This document shows positions 16,682 to 24,535 of a stretch of 64,000 nucleotides of DNA, one piece after another. The DNA is from JACKCR01 sp041390305 (GTDB lineage: Bacteria > Eisenbacteria > RBG-16-71-46 > CAIMUX01): assembly GCA_041390305.1 (NCBI GenBank), contig JAWKQE010000001.1, positions 186,001 to 250,000 of the forward strand. The letters run 5' to 3'. Both the position numbers and the translations under genes were made by a program. The notes under the pieces are model-generated. The model was not told the origin of the DNA. It saw only the letters and a program-made list of their open reading frames with translations, and searched no databases. Numbering within the stretch: position 1 is the first letter of the stretch; each line of letters begins with the position of its first letter.

Positions 16682-17860
16682 GTGTGCGAATCTCGTTTGC
16701 GTGTCCCGGGCAAGAGTCGATCGCATTGTCGACGACTTCGTAGGTCAGATGGTGGAGGCCGGGCAGTATGTGGCGCTCTCCTGTGGCTGGTCGGTGCCGT
16801 CGTCCTTCCGGCGATCGCCGCAGGTCAGCCCGACGACGCCGGTGGGTTCGCGTCCGCAGGCGGGCTCGTGTCGGAAGGAGGGCTCGCGTCCTCGGACGGA
16901 CTCGCTCCCTCAGGCGGGCTCGACGCGTCTGACGTCGCGCTGCTCGAGGAGGCATTCCGGCTCCAGGCGGAGCTCGGCTCCGAAGTGTGGCCGACCTGGG
17001 GACCGATGGAGACGCCGGTGCTCTACAAGACCGGTAGCCAGGAGTTCCTGATCGGCCATCCGTCTCCACCGGATCAGTTCGTGATGACGGGACAGACGTT
17101 TCGTGGGCAACCCGTCCTCGCGGCGGCGAGCACCGACAGCACGTTCTACCTCGCCGCGTTTCCCTACGAAGGGACGATGACCGTCGTCGTCTCCCGCCCG
17201 TCGCCGGATTCGGACATGGCGCGTTGGGTGGTCTTGGCCAACCACGAGATGTTCCACGTCTGGCAGAAGCGGGTACGACCCGACCGGGTGGTCGAGCCGT
17301 TCGTCGGAGCGCACGCGATGGAGCACGAGCTCTCGTTCCCCTTCCCATATGACGACGATGCTGTTCTCTCCCTGCTTCGGCTCGACGGAGAGGAAGTGTT
17401 TCTTGGCTGCAGCGCGGACTCGCTACCACCGGCGACCGCCCGCCGCACCGTCGGACTGCTTCGGCATGTCGACCAACTGGGCCCGAGCGTGTTCTCCGAT
17501 TCCCTCGCGTTCGTCTACAAGAAGTGGATGGAGTGGCACGAAGGGGTGGCGCGCTACACGGAACGCAGCCTCGCTCTCCTTGCTTCGGACGACACGCCGT
17601 ACTCGCCGGGTGAGGCGTTCTCCCGCGAGTTTCCGGAGGCATCCTTCGAGGGACTCCGGGACACCTACGCGAGCGATCTCAACCCGATCCGGTTCGTGGG
17701 GGAAGGCGTGTCCGGGCGGATGGCCTTCTACTACCTCGGAATGGGGAAAGCGTACCTACTCGATCGACTTCTTCCGGGGTGGAAGGCGCAGTACTTCGAG
17801 AAGGATCTGGATGCACTGATCGCCGAGGCCGAGTCGTCGCCGATGTGCCAGGTGGAGTGA
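16682..17860 (+). CDS. Secreted HExxH metalloprotease-like protein
   Basis: The protein has 392 residues from a GTG at 16682 after GGGGGAGG. A signal peptide (ALLWLVGAVVLPAIAAG) is preceded by a long arginine-rich n-region. Residues ~53-83 are a low-complexity stretch of five [G/D]-G-[L/F]-x-[S/P]-x-type units. The zinc-protease signature HEMFH (in LANHEMFHVWQ) is followed downstream by WHEGVARYTE, which could provide further ligands. No assigned peptidase family is evident. A secreted zincin-like enzyme is the best guess. It is convergent with the NUDIX gene across a hairpin terminator. Confidence 0.7.
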   Translation: MCESRLRVPGKSRSHCRRLRRSDGGGRAVCGALLWLVGAVVLPAIAAGQPDDAGGFASAGGLVSEGGLASSDGLAPSGGLDASDVALLEEAFRLQAELGSEVWPTWGPMETPVLYKTGSQEFLIGHPSPPDQFVMTGQTFRGQPVLAAASTDSTFYLAAFPYEGTMTVVVSRPSPDSDMARWVVLANHEMFHVWQKRVRPDRVVEPFVGAHAMEHELSFPFPYDDDAVLSLLRLDGEEVFLGCSADSLPPATARRTVGLLRHVDQLGPSVFSDSLAFVYKKWMEWHEGVARYTERSLALLASDDTPYSPGEAFSREFPEASFEGLRDTYASDLNPIRFVGEGVSGRMAFYYLGMGKAYLLDRLLPGWKAQYFEKDLDALIAEAESSPMCQVE

Positions 17861-17895
17861 GCGGCGTCGTGCCGGGACGGTGAAGACTACCGTGC

Positions 17896-17915
17896 GCGCC
17901 GGCAGTCACCGGCGC
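17896..17915. terminator. Bidirectional hairpin between convergent genes
   Basis: GCGCCGG-CAGTCA-CCGGCGC has perfect 7-bp arms. It lies between the stop of the HExxH gene and the stop of the NUDIX gene, touching the latter. Confidence 0.5.
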
Positions 17916-18401
17916 TCATTCCAGCGGTGACTCCATCGGCAATTCGTACTCGACCAGGAACGGCCACGACGACTCGTCCAGGCACAGTTCGATCCGCCGC
18001 CGAAACGTCCGGTACGTCACGAGATCTAGTGCATCCGGCAGTGGATGCCACCCGACTTCGGGGCTTTCGTCGCTCGTTCGCAGGCTTCCACCCGTCGGCC
18101 TACCGAGGAAGAGGAAGTTGCAGACGCTCCGCGTCACGGTCTGGAACACACCACAGAAGGCGACGATCTCGATCTCGACGCCCGACTCCTCGAGAGTTTC
18201 GCGGATCGCGGCCTTTCGGAGCGATTCGCCCTGTTCGACCTGCCCGCCCGGCATCTCCCAACCCCGACGAGGAGAGCGGACGAGCAGGAGTTCGTTCGCG
18301 GAGTTGACGACGACGGCAGCAGCGCTGAGGACGTGCTTGGGGGCGCGTTCCCAGCGCTCACGATGGGAGCGGTCGTGATCTCGTGTCGGCTCGTCACTCA
18401 T
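17916..18401 (-). CDS. NUDIX hydrolase
   Basis: The protein has 161 residues from the ATG at 18401, which overlaps the stop of the upstream membrane-protein gene (ATGAGTGA), a sign of translational coupling. The NUDIX box reads G-G-Q-V-E-Q-G-E-x7-R-E-T-L-E-E-S-G-V, with all metal-binding glutamates present. It would hydrolyse a nucleoside diphosphate linked to another group; the substrate cannot be read from sequence. It is the last gene of the short operon starting at 18693. Confidence 0.9.
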   Translation of the reverse strand: MSDEPTRDHDRSHRERWERAPKHVLSAAAVVVNSANELLLVRSPRRGWEMPGGQVEQGESLRKAAIRETLEESGVEIEIVAFCGVFQTVTRSVCNFLFLGRPTGGSLRTSDESPEVGWHPLPDALDLVTYRTFRRRIELCLDESSWPFLVEYELPMESPLE

Positions 18402-18693
18402 AGGGAACGTTGCCACCCGGGTCAGGGACCTGCTTCGTCCTTCGCCGCGCGATGACAGCACGGCCGATACCTACCACGGAGATGAGCAGCCAGAAGGCCT
18501 CGATGATGAACGCGGAGATGTTGAATTCGTAGGTCAGCGAGACCAGGATGAGCGCCGCGCCGCACGCGTTGGTCACGGAGTACTTGATGCTCGTGGGCGA
18601 CATGCGTCCGAGCTGCAGCAGGAGGTACGCCGAGACGATGAGGAGAACGCCGAGGGTTCCGATGGCGTCGTGAAGCTCAAAGGAAGGCAACAC
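18394..18693 (-). CDS. CBU_0592-type small membrane protein
   Basis: The 99 residues contain three predicted membrane segments: LGVLLIVSAYLLLQLG, SVTNACGAALILVSLTY, and SAFIIEAFWLLISVVGI. The arrangement and the SPTSIKYSVTN linker resemble the CBU_0592 family of unknown function, often found as a stand-alone small membrane protein. It overlaps the downstream NUDIX gene by eight bases. Confidence 0.75.
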   Translation of the reverse strand: MLPSFELHDAIGTLGVLLIVSAYLLLQLGRMSPTSIKYSVTNACGAALILVSLTYEFNISAFIIEAFWLLISVVGIGRAVIARRRTKQVPDPGGNVPYE

Positions 18694-18712
18694 CGACTCC
18701 TGACCCAGTCAT

Positions 18713-19483
18713 TTACAAGTAGCTCGCGACATCGACGAGGCGGTGTCGAGAAGACAGCCCGATGAGTTTCCGGAGAATGGAAACGTGCCCCGCCCCGATC
18801 AGGATGAAGATACGATCATCAGTTTCCGTGACGCCACACAGGTTCGAGAAGATCCGGATGTTCCGCGCGTACCAACTCGTGAGCATCTCCGCTCCACGAT
18901 GCTCCGATACGCCTCCAAGTCCGGCAGCATCGACGTAGAATGCAGCGTCGCTCCGCAGAGACTCTGGATGGTTCCGTTCCCGCAGGAAGTCTCGGATCGA
19001 TGAAGTAGCGAGCCGACGTGATCGTTCGTCTGCGGCCTCTTGGGATCGGATCAGGAACTCGTGGAACCGGCGCTGTTCCTCCGGATGCTCTTCGAGGAAT
19101 GCTTCCAGACCGTCCCAGCGCATCTGTGAGGTGTCGTTGATTCCGTGAACAGTGCTGAGTCCAGCAGACCGGGCGAGGGGGAACGCGACCTGAGCGACTT
19201 CGTCTCTCCGTTGTTCCAGCGCACCGGAAAGGAATCGCTCGAACGCGTCGTCGAGTTCGCGCTGAGACTCCGGCGTAACCTCGACGCAGACCTTGGTCGG
19301 GCGAAACTCTGCGAGGCTGGCTACCAGGTCGGCGAGTTCGGCTTGCCGATGATCCGAGAGGACATCATCTGCAACGAACCGAATGACGTCTCGTCCGGGG
19401 TTTGCCATGTGGTAGGTGCCCAAGAGGAGGACGTCAGCCGGAGGGGCAGTAACCAGCGGCTGTGGAGTGCGAATCTTGGTCAT
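18713..19483 (-). CDS. DUF5694 (TraB-like) protein
   Basis: The protein has 256 residues. The ATG at 19483 overlaps the stop of the upstream NUDIX gene as ATGA, which fixes the start. The opening VLLLGTYHMANPGRD and the late ILIGAGHVSILRKL correspond to the two conserved GxYHx/GxGHx elements of TraB/DUF5694 proteins, a metal-independent-looking group of uncertain enzymology. It is in a coupled pair with a NUDIX hydrolase. Confidence 0.75.
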   Translation of the reverse strand: MTKIRTPQPLVTAPPADVLLLGTYHMANPGRDVIRFVADDVLSDHRQAELADLVASLAEFRPTKVCVEVTPESQRELDDAFERFLSGALEQRRDEVAQVAFPLARSAGLSTVHGINDTSQMRWDGLEAFLEEHPEEQRRFHEFLIRSQEAADERSRRLATSSIRDFLRERNHPESLRSDAAFYVDAAGLGGVSEHRGAEMLTSWYARNIRIFSNLCGVTETDDRIFILIGAGHVSILRKLIGLSSRHRLVDVASYL

Positions 19484-19962
19484 GTGCCAACCGTTCCATG
19501 GTGCGACGACGAGCCCTCGACCATGTACTGAAGACACAGGTCGAGAACCCTCCGAAACACGGGATGAAAGCCAGGGTCGCTGTCGCCGAGACGATGCCAG
19601 AAGCACTCGAACTCGAACTTCGACTCGACTCCTCCCCCTGTCGGCCGATGGGTCCATCTCGGCCGCTCCTCGTCAGTGCTGACGTGGTAGACATGCCAGA
19701 CGTGCCGCTCCAACTCACCGCCTTCGTCTTCGCCGGCACCGACGTGTCGATCGAACTCGCCGATCTTCGATTCGATGCGCGCGCAGGTCACGCCGGTCTC
19801 CTCCCTCAGCTCTCGAAGCACCGCATCGTCGATTGCCTCGGCATCCTCCACCGTTCCCTTTGGTACCTGGATTCCCGCGAGCGGATGGCGGAACACGAGG
19901 ATCTCGGCTCTTCCTCGTCCTGTCCTGAGGACGCAGGGGCAGGCCTTGTGGACGATCTTCAT
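19480..19962 (-). CDS. NUDIX hydrolase
   Basis: The protein has 160 residues. The NUDIX box K-G-T-V-E-D-A-E-x7-R-E-L-R-E-E-T-G-V is complete. The ILVFRHPLAGIQVPKG opening is typical of the branch that acts on dinucleoside polyphosphates or NDP-sugars, but the substrate is not predictable. It is coupled by a four-base overlap to the DUF5694 gene. It is a second, clearly different NUDIX protein within 2 kb of the one at 17916. Confidence 0.9.
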   Translation of the reverse strand: MKIVHKACPCVLRTGRGRAEILVFRHPLAGIQVPKGTVEDAEAIDDAVLRELREETGVTCARIESKIGEFDRHVGAGEDEGGELERHVWHVYHVSTDEERPRWTHRPTGGGVESKFEFECFWHRLGDSDPGFHPVFRRVLDLCLQYMVEGSSSHHGTVGT

Positions 19963-20024
19963 GACCGGTCCCGTCTCCTCACTCGTTCATCGTTCTCGCC
20001 CGAGTGCCTAGCGGTTGTCGACAC

Positions 20025-20438
20025 TCACTGCCCCGGAAGCGGCACATTCGGATCGAAGTAGTTGACTCGCCAGACGTTCCCATCTGCGTCGACAAAGCCG
20101 TGGGTGTAGATGAATCCCAAGTCCTGCGGCGAGTCATAGGTGCCGCCACCATTGGCGACGGCCGTTGCGACGATCTCGTCGACGCGCTCCCGCGTCTCGC
20201 AGTCGAGAGAGAGAACCACTCCGGTAGCGCGGCTCGGATCTGCGACGTCATGCGGAGTGAACTGCTTCAGGCTGTCCGCGAGGTGCATCATGATGTGGAT
20301 GTGATCGGTGACGATCATGCACTGGCAATCCGGACCGCCGAAGAAAGGGTGCTTCTCGAACCCGAGCTGTTCATAGAAGCGGATCGAACGGTCGAGATCG
20401 GCTACGGGAAGGTTGACGCAGATTCTGTCGTGCTTCAT
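20025..20438 (-). CDS. VOC/glyoxalase-superfamily protein
   Basis: The protein has 137 residues from the ATG at 20438 after GGAGAG. Paired beta-alpha-beta-beta-beta modules are visible: ICVNLPVADLDRSIRFYEQLGF in the first and GFIYTHGFVDADGNVWRVNYFDP in the second. The D-x-D-G-N-x-W ending is typical of lactoylglutathione-lyase-like members. Possible roles are metal-dependent detoxification or ring cleavage; no specific substrate can be given. It may share a transcript with the VOC gene at 20561. Confidence 0.82.
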   Translation of the reverse strand: MKHDRICVNLPVADLDRSIRFYEQLGFEKHPFFGGPDCQCMIVTDHIHIMMHLADSLKQFTPHDVADPSRATGVVLSLDCETRERVDEIVATAVANGGGTYDSPQDLGFIYTHGFVDADGNVWRVNYFDPNVPLPGQ

Positions 20439-20560
20439 GGAGCTCTCCGGCGCATTCGTGGGGTCGTTGGAGGCGCCTCGCTCTGGAGGCCTCGTCCCAA
20501 GTCCTCGTGACACGTGCTGGTTCCGCGTCCTCGTTCCGCGTCGTAGTTCCAGTTCCTCGG

Positions 20561-20905
20561 TCAGAGCTGCCAAAGTCCGGATTCGATCCCATCCTGGATG
20601 AAGATGGCGCAGGTGCCGTGGCCAGGGAGCTCCATAGGCGGGAGCGCGATCATGGCGCCCGCCTTCTCCGCAGCAGCTACGGCTGCCGCGATGTCGCCCA
20701 CGAGCATGTAGGGTCGCACGACGGACTTCTCGGCGTCGTGCATTGGTGCCCGAACTCCCAGGGTCCTGCCGTCCGCGAGCTTTGCGGTACGTGCGCCGCC
20801 AAGGGTTGCGATGCTGTCGCCGAATGTCACGCCGTTTGCCTGGGCGTAGGCTGCGCAAACGGCGTCGACGTCACGGGTCACGATCTCGAGGTAGTGGATC
20901 TTCAT
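20561..20905 (-). CDS. Small VOC-family protein
   Basis: The protein has 114 residues. It opens with KIHYLEIVTRDVDAVCAAYA and ends in AIFIQDGIESGLWQL, the outline of VOC proteins of the hydroxylase/bleomycin-resistance-like type. It lacks the D-x-D-G-N motif of its neighbour. It is upstream of the second VOC gene on the same strand with a 122-bp gap. Function unknown beyond the fold. Confidence 0.78.
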   Translation of the reverse strand: MKIHYLEIVTRDVDAVCAAYAQANGVTFGDSIATLGGARTAKLADGRTLGVRAPMHDAEKSVVRPYMLVGDIAAAVAAAEKAGAMIALPPMELPGHGTCAIFIQDGIESGLWQL

Positions 20906-21053
20906 TGGGATTCGCGTCTTCCTTTGCGTCTCTGTTCGTAGCCTGAGTTCATCGACTGACCTGACACGCGAGGAACGGCACCCGGCGGCCAGGTGCCCGT
21001 GACGCGGATCGAGGCGGTCTTGTTGCTAGCGTTGATGGTTGGCGCGACATCGG

Positions 21054-21084
21054 CCCGGCGTGCCGTCGCCGGGTGCAGTATAGT
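21054..21084 (+). promoter_or_regulatory. Candidate promoter with inverted repeat
   Basis: TATAGT at 21079-21084 is a good -10 hexamer, 44 bp before the start of the SnoaL-like gene. Directly upstream, CCCGGCG and CGCCGGG (21054-21060, 21067-21073) form a perfect inverted repeat where a -35 element would lie. Regulation by a bound protein is inferred. Confidence 0.4.
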
Positions 21085-21127
21085 CGGTCAAACCGTCGAG
21101 ACGATCCGCTAATTCTTGGGGGTGTTC

Positions 21128-21652
21128 ATGAGAATCACGCTCGTGCGCATGGTGTTCGCTTCTCTGTCCGTAGGGGCACTACTGGCGACTCCCGTGCGGG
21201 CTTCTGAGACTCCGTCAGCTTCGCCAGCTCCACCAGCCGCGTCAGCCGCGTCAGCCTCGCCATCTCAGACGGACTGCACCCTCTCGCCTCGCGAGGTCGT
21301 CGAGCAGTTCCTCGAGACGCTCTTCCAGAAGAAGGACGTCCGCAAGGCCTTCGAGACCTGGGTGGTCTCGGACTACATCCAACACAAGGCGACCCTTCCC
21401 GACGGCCGCGAGGCGGTCATCTCGTTCCTCGAGGGACTCTTCGCCCGCTACCCGGACCGGATCTTCACGATCCACCGCATCATCGCGTCCGAGGACCTGG
21501 TCGTGGTCCACTACCACAGTCAGGCGACGCCGGAAGACCTCGGGTTCGCCGTGGTCGACATCTTCCGAGTGGATGGCTGCCGGATCGTGGAGCACTGGGA
21601 TGTGGTGCAGCCGGTGCCGGAGGAGTCAGCGAATGAGAACACGGTGTTCTGA
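21128..21652 (+). CDS. Secreted SnoaL-like (NTF2-fold) protein
   Basis: The protein has 174 residues from the ATG at 21128. A signal peptide ending ATPVRAS is followed by an Ala/Ser/Pro-rich linker (~25 residues). The rest has the SnoaL/NTF2-like pattern: VVEQFLETLFQKKDVRKAFETWV, DYIQHKATLPDGREAVISFLEGLF, and VVDIFRVDGCRIVEHWDVVQPVP. Such proteins bind or isomerise small hydrophobic ligands; many cytosolic relatives lack the signal peptide. Cys and His residues are few, and no catalytic set can be assigned. Confidence 0.82.
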   Translation: MRITLVRMVFASLSVGALLATPVRASETPSASPAPPAASAASASPSQTDCTLSPREVVEQFLETLFQKKDVRKAFETWVVSDYIQHKATLPDGREAVISFLEGLFARYPDRIFTIHRIIASEDLVVVHYHSQATPEDLGFAVVDIFRVDGCRIVEHWDVVQPVPEESANENTVF

Positions 21653-21708
21653 CGCGGTGTTCGCGGCCGACACCCGTCCCGCGCCCCCCCCCGATTGTTT
21701 CGATGTGG

Positions 21709-22290
21709 TCAGTCGTTGCCGCTGGTGCCCGGACCACCGCCGACGAACTCCACGATGCGATCGATCCCCGGCATGTACCCCTCCAGGGTCGAAACGTGGA
21801 GGGTCGGGACGTCGAAGTGGGGAGCATCATACGTTGCGCCAGGTAGGAAGCGTCCGGTCTTCCGGTAGACCTCCACTCGATGATCGCCGTGGAAGAACTC
21901 CCGGTTGGGATCCGCAAGACCTCGTTCGAGATGCCGCCTCGCGCTCGTCTCGGCATCCAAATCGCATACGACGATGAAGACGCGGGAGACATTCCGTAGT
22001 CGCGGAATGGCTGATGCCCACAGCTTGTGCTGGAACGCGGCTTCGGCCACGACGGAGACCTTGCCTTCGAGCAGGCTCAGAACCGTATCGAAGAACAGCT
22101 CGTTGACTCGTCCGTTCGTCTCCTTCGGAAGCTGGTCGTGTCGCACACCGAAGGTCCCGACGTATCCTTCCTTGATCTCGTCTCGGCTGACTTTCGGCAG
22201 GTATAGTCGCCTGCTCAGTTCACCGGCCAGAGTGGTCTTCCCCGATCCAGGTCGGCCGGAGACGATCACGCATCTGGGTTCCGTGTTCAC
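21709..22290 (-). CDS. P-loop kinase of AAA_33/zeta-toxin-like type
   Basis: The protein has 193 residues from a GTG at 22290 after GGAGG. The P-loop GRPGSGKTT covers residues 12-20, followed by SRDEIKEGY, the substrate Asp/Arg region of small-molecule and zeta-type kinases. The lid-like SARRHLERGLADPNREFFHGD follows. It could phosphorylate a nucleoside, sugar or drug. No antitoxin gene is adjacent, so a toxin role is not supported. Confidence 0.8.
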   Translation of the reverse strand: MNTEPRCVIVSGRPGSGKTTLAGELSRRLYLPKVSRDEIKEGYVGTFGVRHDQLPKETNGRVNELFFDTVLSLLEGKVSVVAEAAFQHKLWASAIPRLRNVSRVFIVVCDLDAETSARRHLERGLADPNREFFHGDHRVEVYRKTGRFLPGATYDAPHFDVPTLHVSTLEGYMPGIDRIVEFVGGGPGTSGND

Positions 22291-22324
22291 TGTTGGCCTC
22301 CTGCGGTGCCGGTTCCGTAGGGAG

Positions 22325-22885
22325 CTAGAGGTTGCCTAGATCGGGCGGGCTGGTGCCGTGGTCATCATCCCGCAAACGGAACGTCTCACGAGCCGTCCAC
22401 TTCCCTCCCAGGCGATCGAACGACACGACTTCTTGGAGTTTGATCTCGAGGGGAACAACGGCGTCCAGCTGAGCATGTGCCCGTGTCATCAGCTCCGGCA
22501 GGCTGCCGAGGTCGAAGCCGATTGCGAGAGTCACGTGGAAGGTTGGGCCTCTGAACTCCGGCTCGTGATCGGGCAGCACTCTCAGGATGGCATCGCGGAG
22601 TGCCTCGAATGGAGTCACGGGATAGACGCTCAGGTACAGGGCCGGAACGTCCGCGAACACGCAGAACTGCTCCAGGAGTGTTCCGATGCTTGCATGCGTC
22701 GCGACTACTTTCGCGATCCCTTGGATGATCGGGGGAGTGAGGTCCTGCGGCACCAAGGGGCCGAGGATCGAAACGTGAGGGCCGAGAATCTCCGTCGGCT
22801 TGTTCATCTCTGCGCTTCGGAACGCCTCCAACTCAGGGCATGCCGGGATGGGCATCACCAGGACAGAGATGTCTCGTGGGGGCAT
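22325..22885 (-). CDS. 2'-5' RNA ligase / 2H phosphoesterase family protein
   Basis: The protein has 186 residues from an ATG after GAGG. The two H-x-[S/T]-x motifs that define the 2H superfamily are present: HVSIL near residue 37 and HVTLA near residue 117. Members act on 2',3'-cyclic phosphates or 2'-5' linkages in RNA and nucleotides. It is 34 bp upstream of the P-loop kinase on the same strand, so a shared transcript is likely; a link with nucleotide or RNA repair is inference. Confidence 0.82.
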   Translation of the reverse strand: MPPRDISVLVMPIPACPELEAFRSAEMNKPTEILGPHVSILGPLVPQDLTPPIIQGIAKVVATHASIGTLLEQFCVFADVPALYLSVYPVTPFEALRDAILRVLPDHEPEFRGPTFHVTLAIGFDLGSLPELMTRAHAQLDAVVPLEIKLQEVVSFDRLGGKWTARETFRLRDDDHGTSPPDLGNL

Positions 22886-23016
22886 GAGGTGCCTCGTTTG
22901 GTTGTTCCCGCCTCAGGGAACCCAATGCGCGATTGCGTCCGGCCGACCCGGATCGGTCGGCGCGCAGCTGAGTCCTCCAGGTTGAACCGGGCGAAGGCGC
23001 CGAAGTCCTCACCCGT

Positions 23017-24171
23017 TCAGAAGATCTCGCCGCTCCAAAGCTGCTGGATGAAGACCCCAAACGGCAAGACATCGATTCCGTCATCCGTGCGTCGTGCCTT
23101 CGGCTCGAGACAAACGATGACGCGTCTCCCAACCGACGGATGATCCTCGATGATCCGACGGAGACCCTTGAGGTGATCGTTCGTCAGACGACCCGTGGCC
23201 TTGGCCTCGATGGCCACCTCCATGTCGTTGACGACGAAGTCGACTTCGGCTCCGGTCGTGAGTCGCCAGTAGAAAAGCTCCGCATCGGCCTCGGCGTACG
23301 AGTTGTAGCATGTGAGCTCGTGGTGGACCCAGTTCTCGAACGCCTTCCCGTAGAGTTCGGAACCGGGCTCGAGCGTCCCGCGTCGGGCGAGTCGGTTTAC
23401 GATTCCAACGTCGAACAGGTAGAACTTTGGAGCTCCGACCACGCGCCGTTTGGGCCGCTTACGATACGCAGGTAGCCATCGGGCGACCAAGGTGTCTTCC
23501 AAGATGGAGAAGTAGCTCTTCACCGTGTTCGTGGCGACTCCACACTCTCGTGCGATGTTCGAGAAGTTGATCATCTCTCCGTCGCCGAGGGCAGCGGCAC
23601 TCAGGAACTCTGAGAACACCGGCAGGTTGCGCACCAATCCTTCCGCCGCGATCTCCTCCTTCAGGTAGTCGCCGACATAGGCTTCATGGAGCTTCCGTGG
23701 GTGACTCGATTCGTAGAATCGAGGCAGGTAGCCCTGATTCAGCATTCGACCCAGGTCGAACTGCGAACCGATCTCGTGCGCGGACAGACCATGGAGTTCA
23801 TAGCGCACCGCTCGCCCTCCGAGGAGATTCGCCGAACCACGCCGGACTTTGCGGGCGCTCGAGCCGCAGAGAGCGAAATGGACCCCTCGGTTCTCGATGA
23901 GCCAGTGCACCTCGTCCAACAGCGCGGGTACCTTTTGTATCTCATCGATCACCACCTGGTCGTACCGGTCCGGTCCAGCCGCTTCCAACTCCTGACGAAG
24001 CAGCTCCGGGTGCGACAGGTAGCGGCGGAACTCATCCGCCTTGAGAAGATCGATCCAGAGTGCGCTCGGATAGGTCTGCCGAAGCAGAGTGCTCTTGCCC
24101 GTCTGACGGGCTCCCCAAAGGAAGTAGGTTTCAGACCCAGGGGACGGGAGCTTCGCGGATCGGCTGAACAT
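23017..24171 (-). CDS. AAA_14 / DUF4143 ATPase, copy 2
   Basis: The protein has 384 residues from the ATG at 24171; a start at 24219 is possible, but then the palindrome at 24176-24199 would be coding. Walker A GARQTGKST is at 20-28, Walker B VVIDE, sensor CGSSARKVRR. The winged-helix-like SNIARECGVATNTVKSYFSIL and the C-terminal EVDFVV...VAIEAKA (PD-(D/E)xK-like) follow. Architecture and many blocks match copy 1 at 10.9 kb. No recognisable ribosome-binding site precedes the start, so a very short leader is possible. Confidence 0.85.
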   Translation of the reverse strand: MFSRSAKLPSPGSETYFLWGARQTGKSTLLRQTYPSALWIDLLKADEFRRYLSHPELLRQELEAAGPDRYDQVVIDEIQKVPALLDEVHWLIENRGVHFALCGSSARKVRRGSANLLGGRAVRYELHGLSAHEIGSQFDLGRMLNQGYLPRFYESSHPRKLHEAYVGDYLKEEIAAEGLVRNLPVFSEFLSAAALGDGEMINFSNIARECGVATNTVKSYFSILEDTLVARWLPAYRKRPKRRVVGAPKFYLFDVGIVNRLARRGTLEPGSELYGKAFENWVHHELTCYNSYAEADAELFYWRLTTGAEVDFVVNDMEVAIEAKATGRLTNDHLKGLRRIIEDHPSVGRRVIVCLEPKARRTDDGIDVLPFGVFIQQLWSGEIF

Positions 24172-24175
24172 GTGC

Positions 24176-24199
24176 TGCAAAATAGCATGATAATTTGCA
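24176..24199. promoter_or_regulatory. AT-rich inverted repeat at start of AAA_14 copy 2
   Basis: TGCAAA and TTTGCA arms flank a 12-bp AT-rich centre, four bases upstream of the ATG. On the minus strand, TTGCTT and TATTTT with 16-bp spacing overlap it as a possible promoter. Its AT content stands out in a GC-rich window. Confidence 0.5.
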
Positions 24200-24291
24200 G
24201 AAGCAATGCAAAGCATCACGTATAGGGAGGGTAGGAGGAGGAGATGGGAGTTGGCGCTCCGGTCCGATCCGGTCCCGGCGATTGCAGGCGG

Positions 24292-24315
24292 GGCCTGTGG
24301 CTAGGGTCACAGGCC
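24292..24315. repeat. Hairpin with 8-bp arms
   Basis: GGCCTGTG-GCTAGGGT-CACAGGCC. It lies in the 364-bp gene-free stretch between the ATPase start and the alpha-oxoamine synthase stop, which otherwise holds only the hairpin at 24418 and no gene. Confidence 0.45.
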
Positions 24316-24417
24316 TAATCGGTGACACAGACGTGGTAGACGGTTTCTAGCAAGGAACTTAGAGGCTGTGACCGAGGGGGAGGGATGGCTCCACCGCTCC
24401 ACACAAATGGCTCCAAT

Positions 24418-24455
24418 CGGCTCCAGAATCGGCTCTACCTGTCGATCTGGAGCCG
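24418..24455 (-). terminator. Hairpin with perfect 10-bp arms after oxoamine synthase gene
   Basis: CGGCTCCAGA and TCTGGAGCCG flank an 18-nt loop, about 80 bp past the stop of the synthase on the minus strand. GGCTCC is repeated three times just before it. There is no clear T-tract. Confidence 0.5.
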
Positions 24456-24535
24456 CATGGATCGTTTCTGACCGTGCGGTAGTCCGCTAGCGTACGGATG
24501 GCCCACATCGCGCGGCGTCTCAACAGCCAGATCTC

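Noticed and set aside
21709..22290. Zeta-toxin of a toxin-antitoxin system
   Set aside because: The P-loop kinase resembles zeta-type folds, but no small antitoxin gene is coupled; neighbours are a 2H phosphoesterase and intergenic DNA.
12000..24000. Integron cassette array
   Set aside because: Many small unrelated genes suggested cassettes, but I found no paired RYYYAAC/GTTRRRY attC sites and no integrase; cassettes would also usually share one direction with regular spacing.
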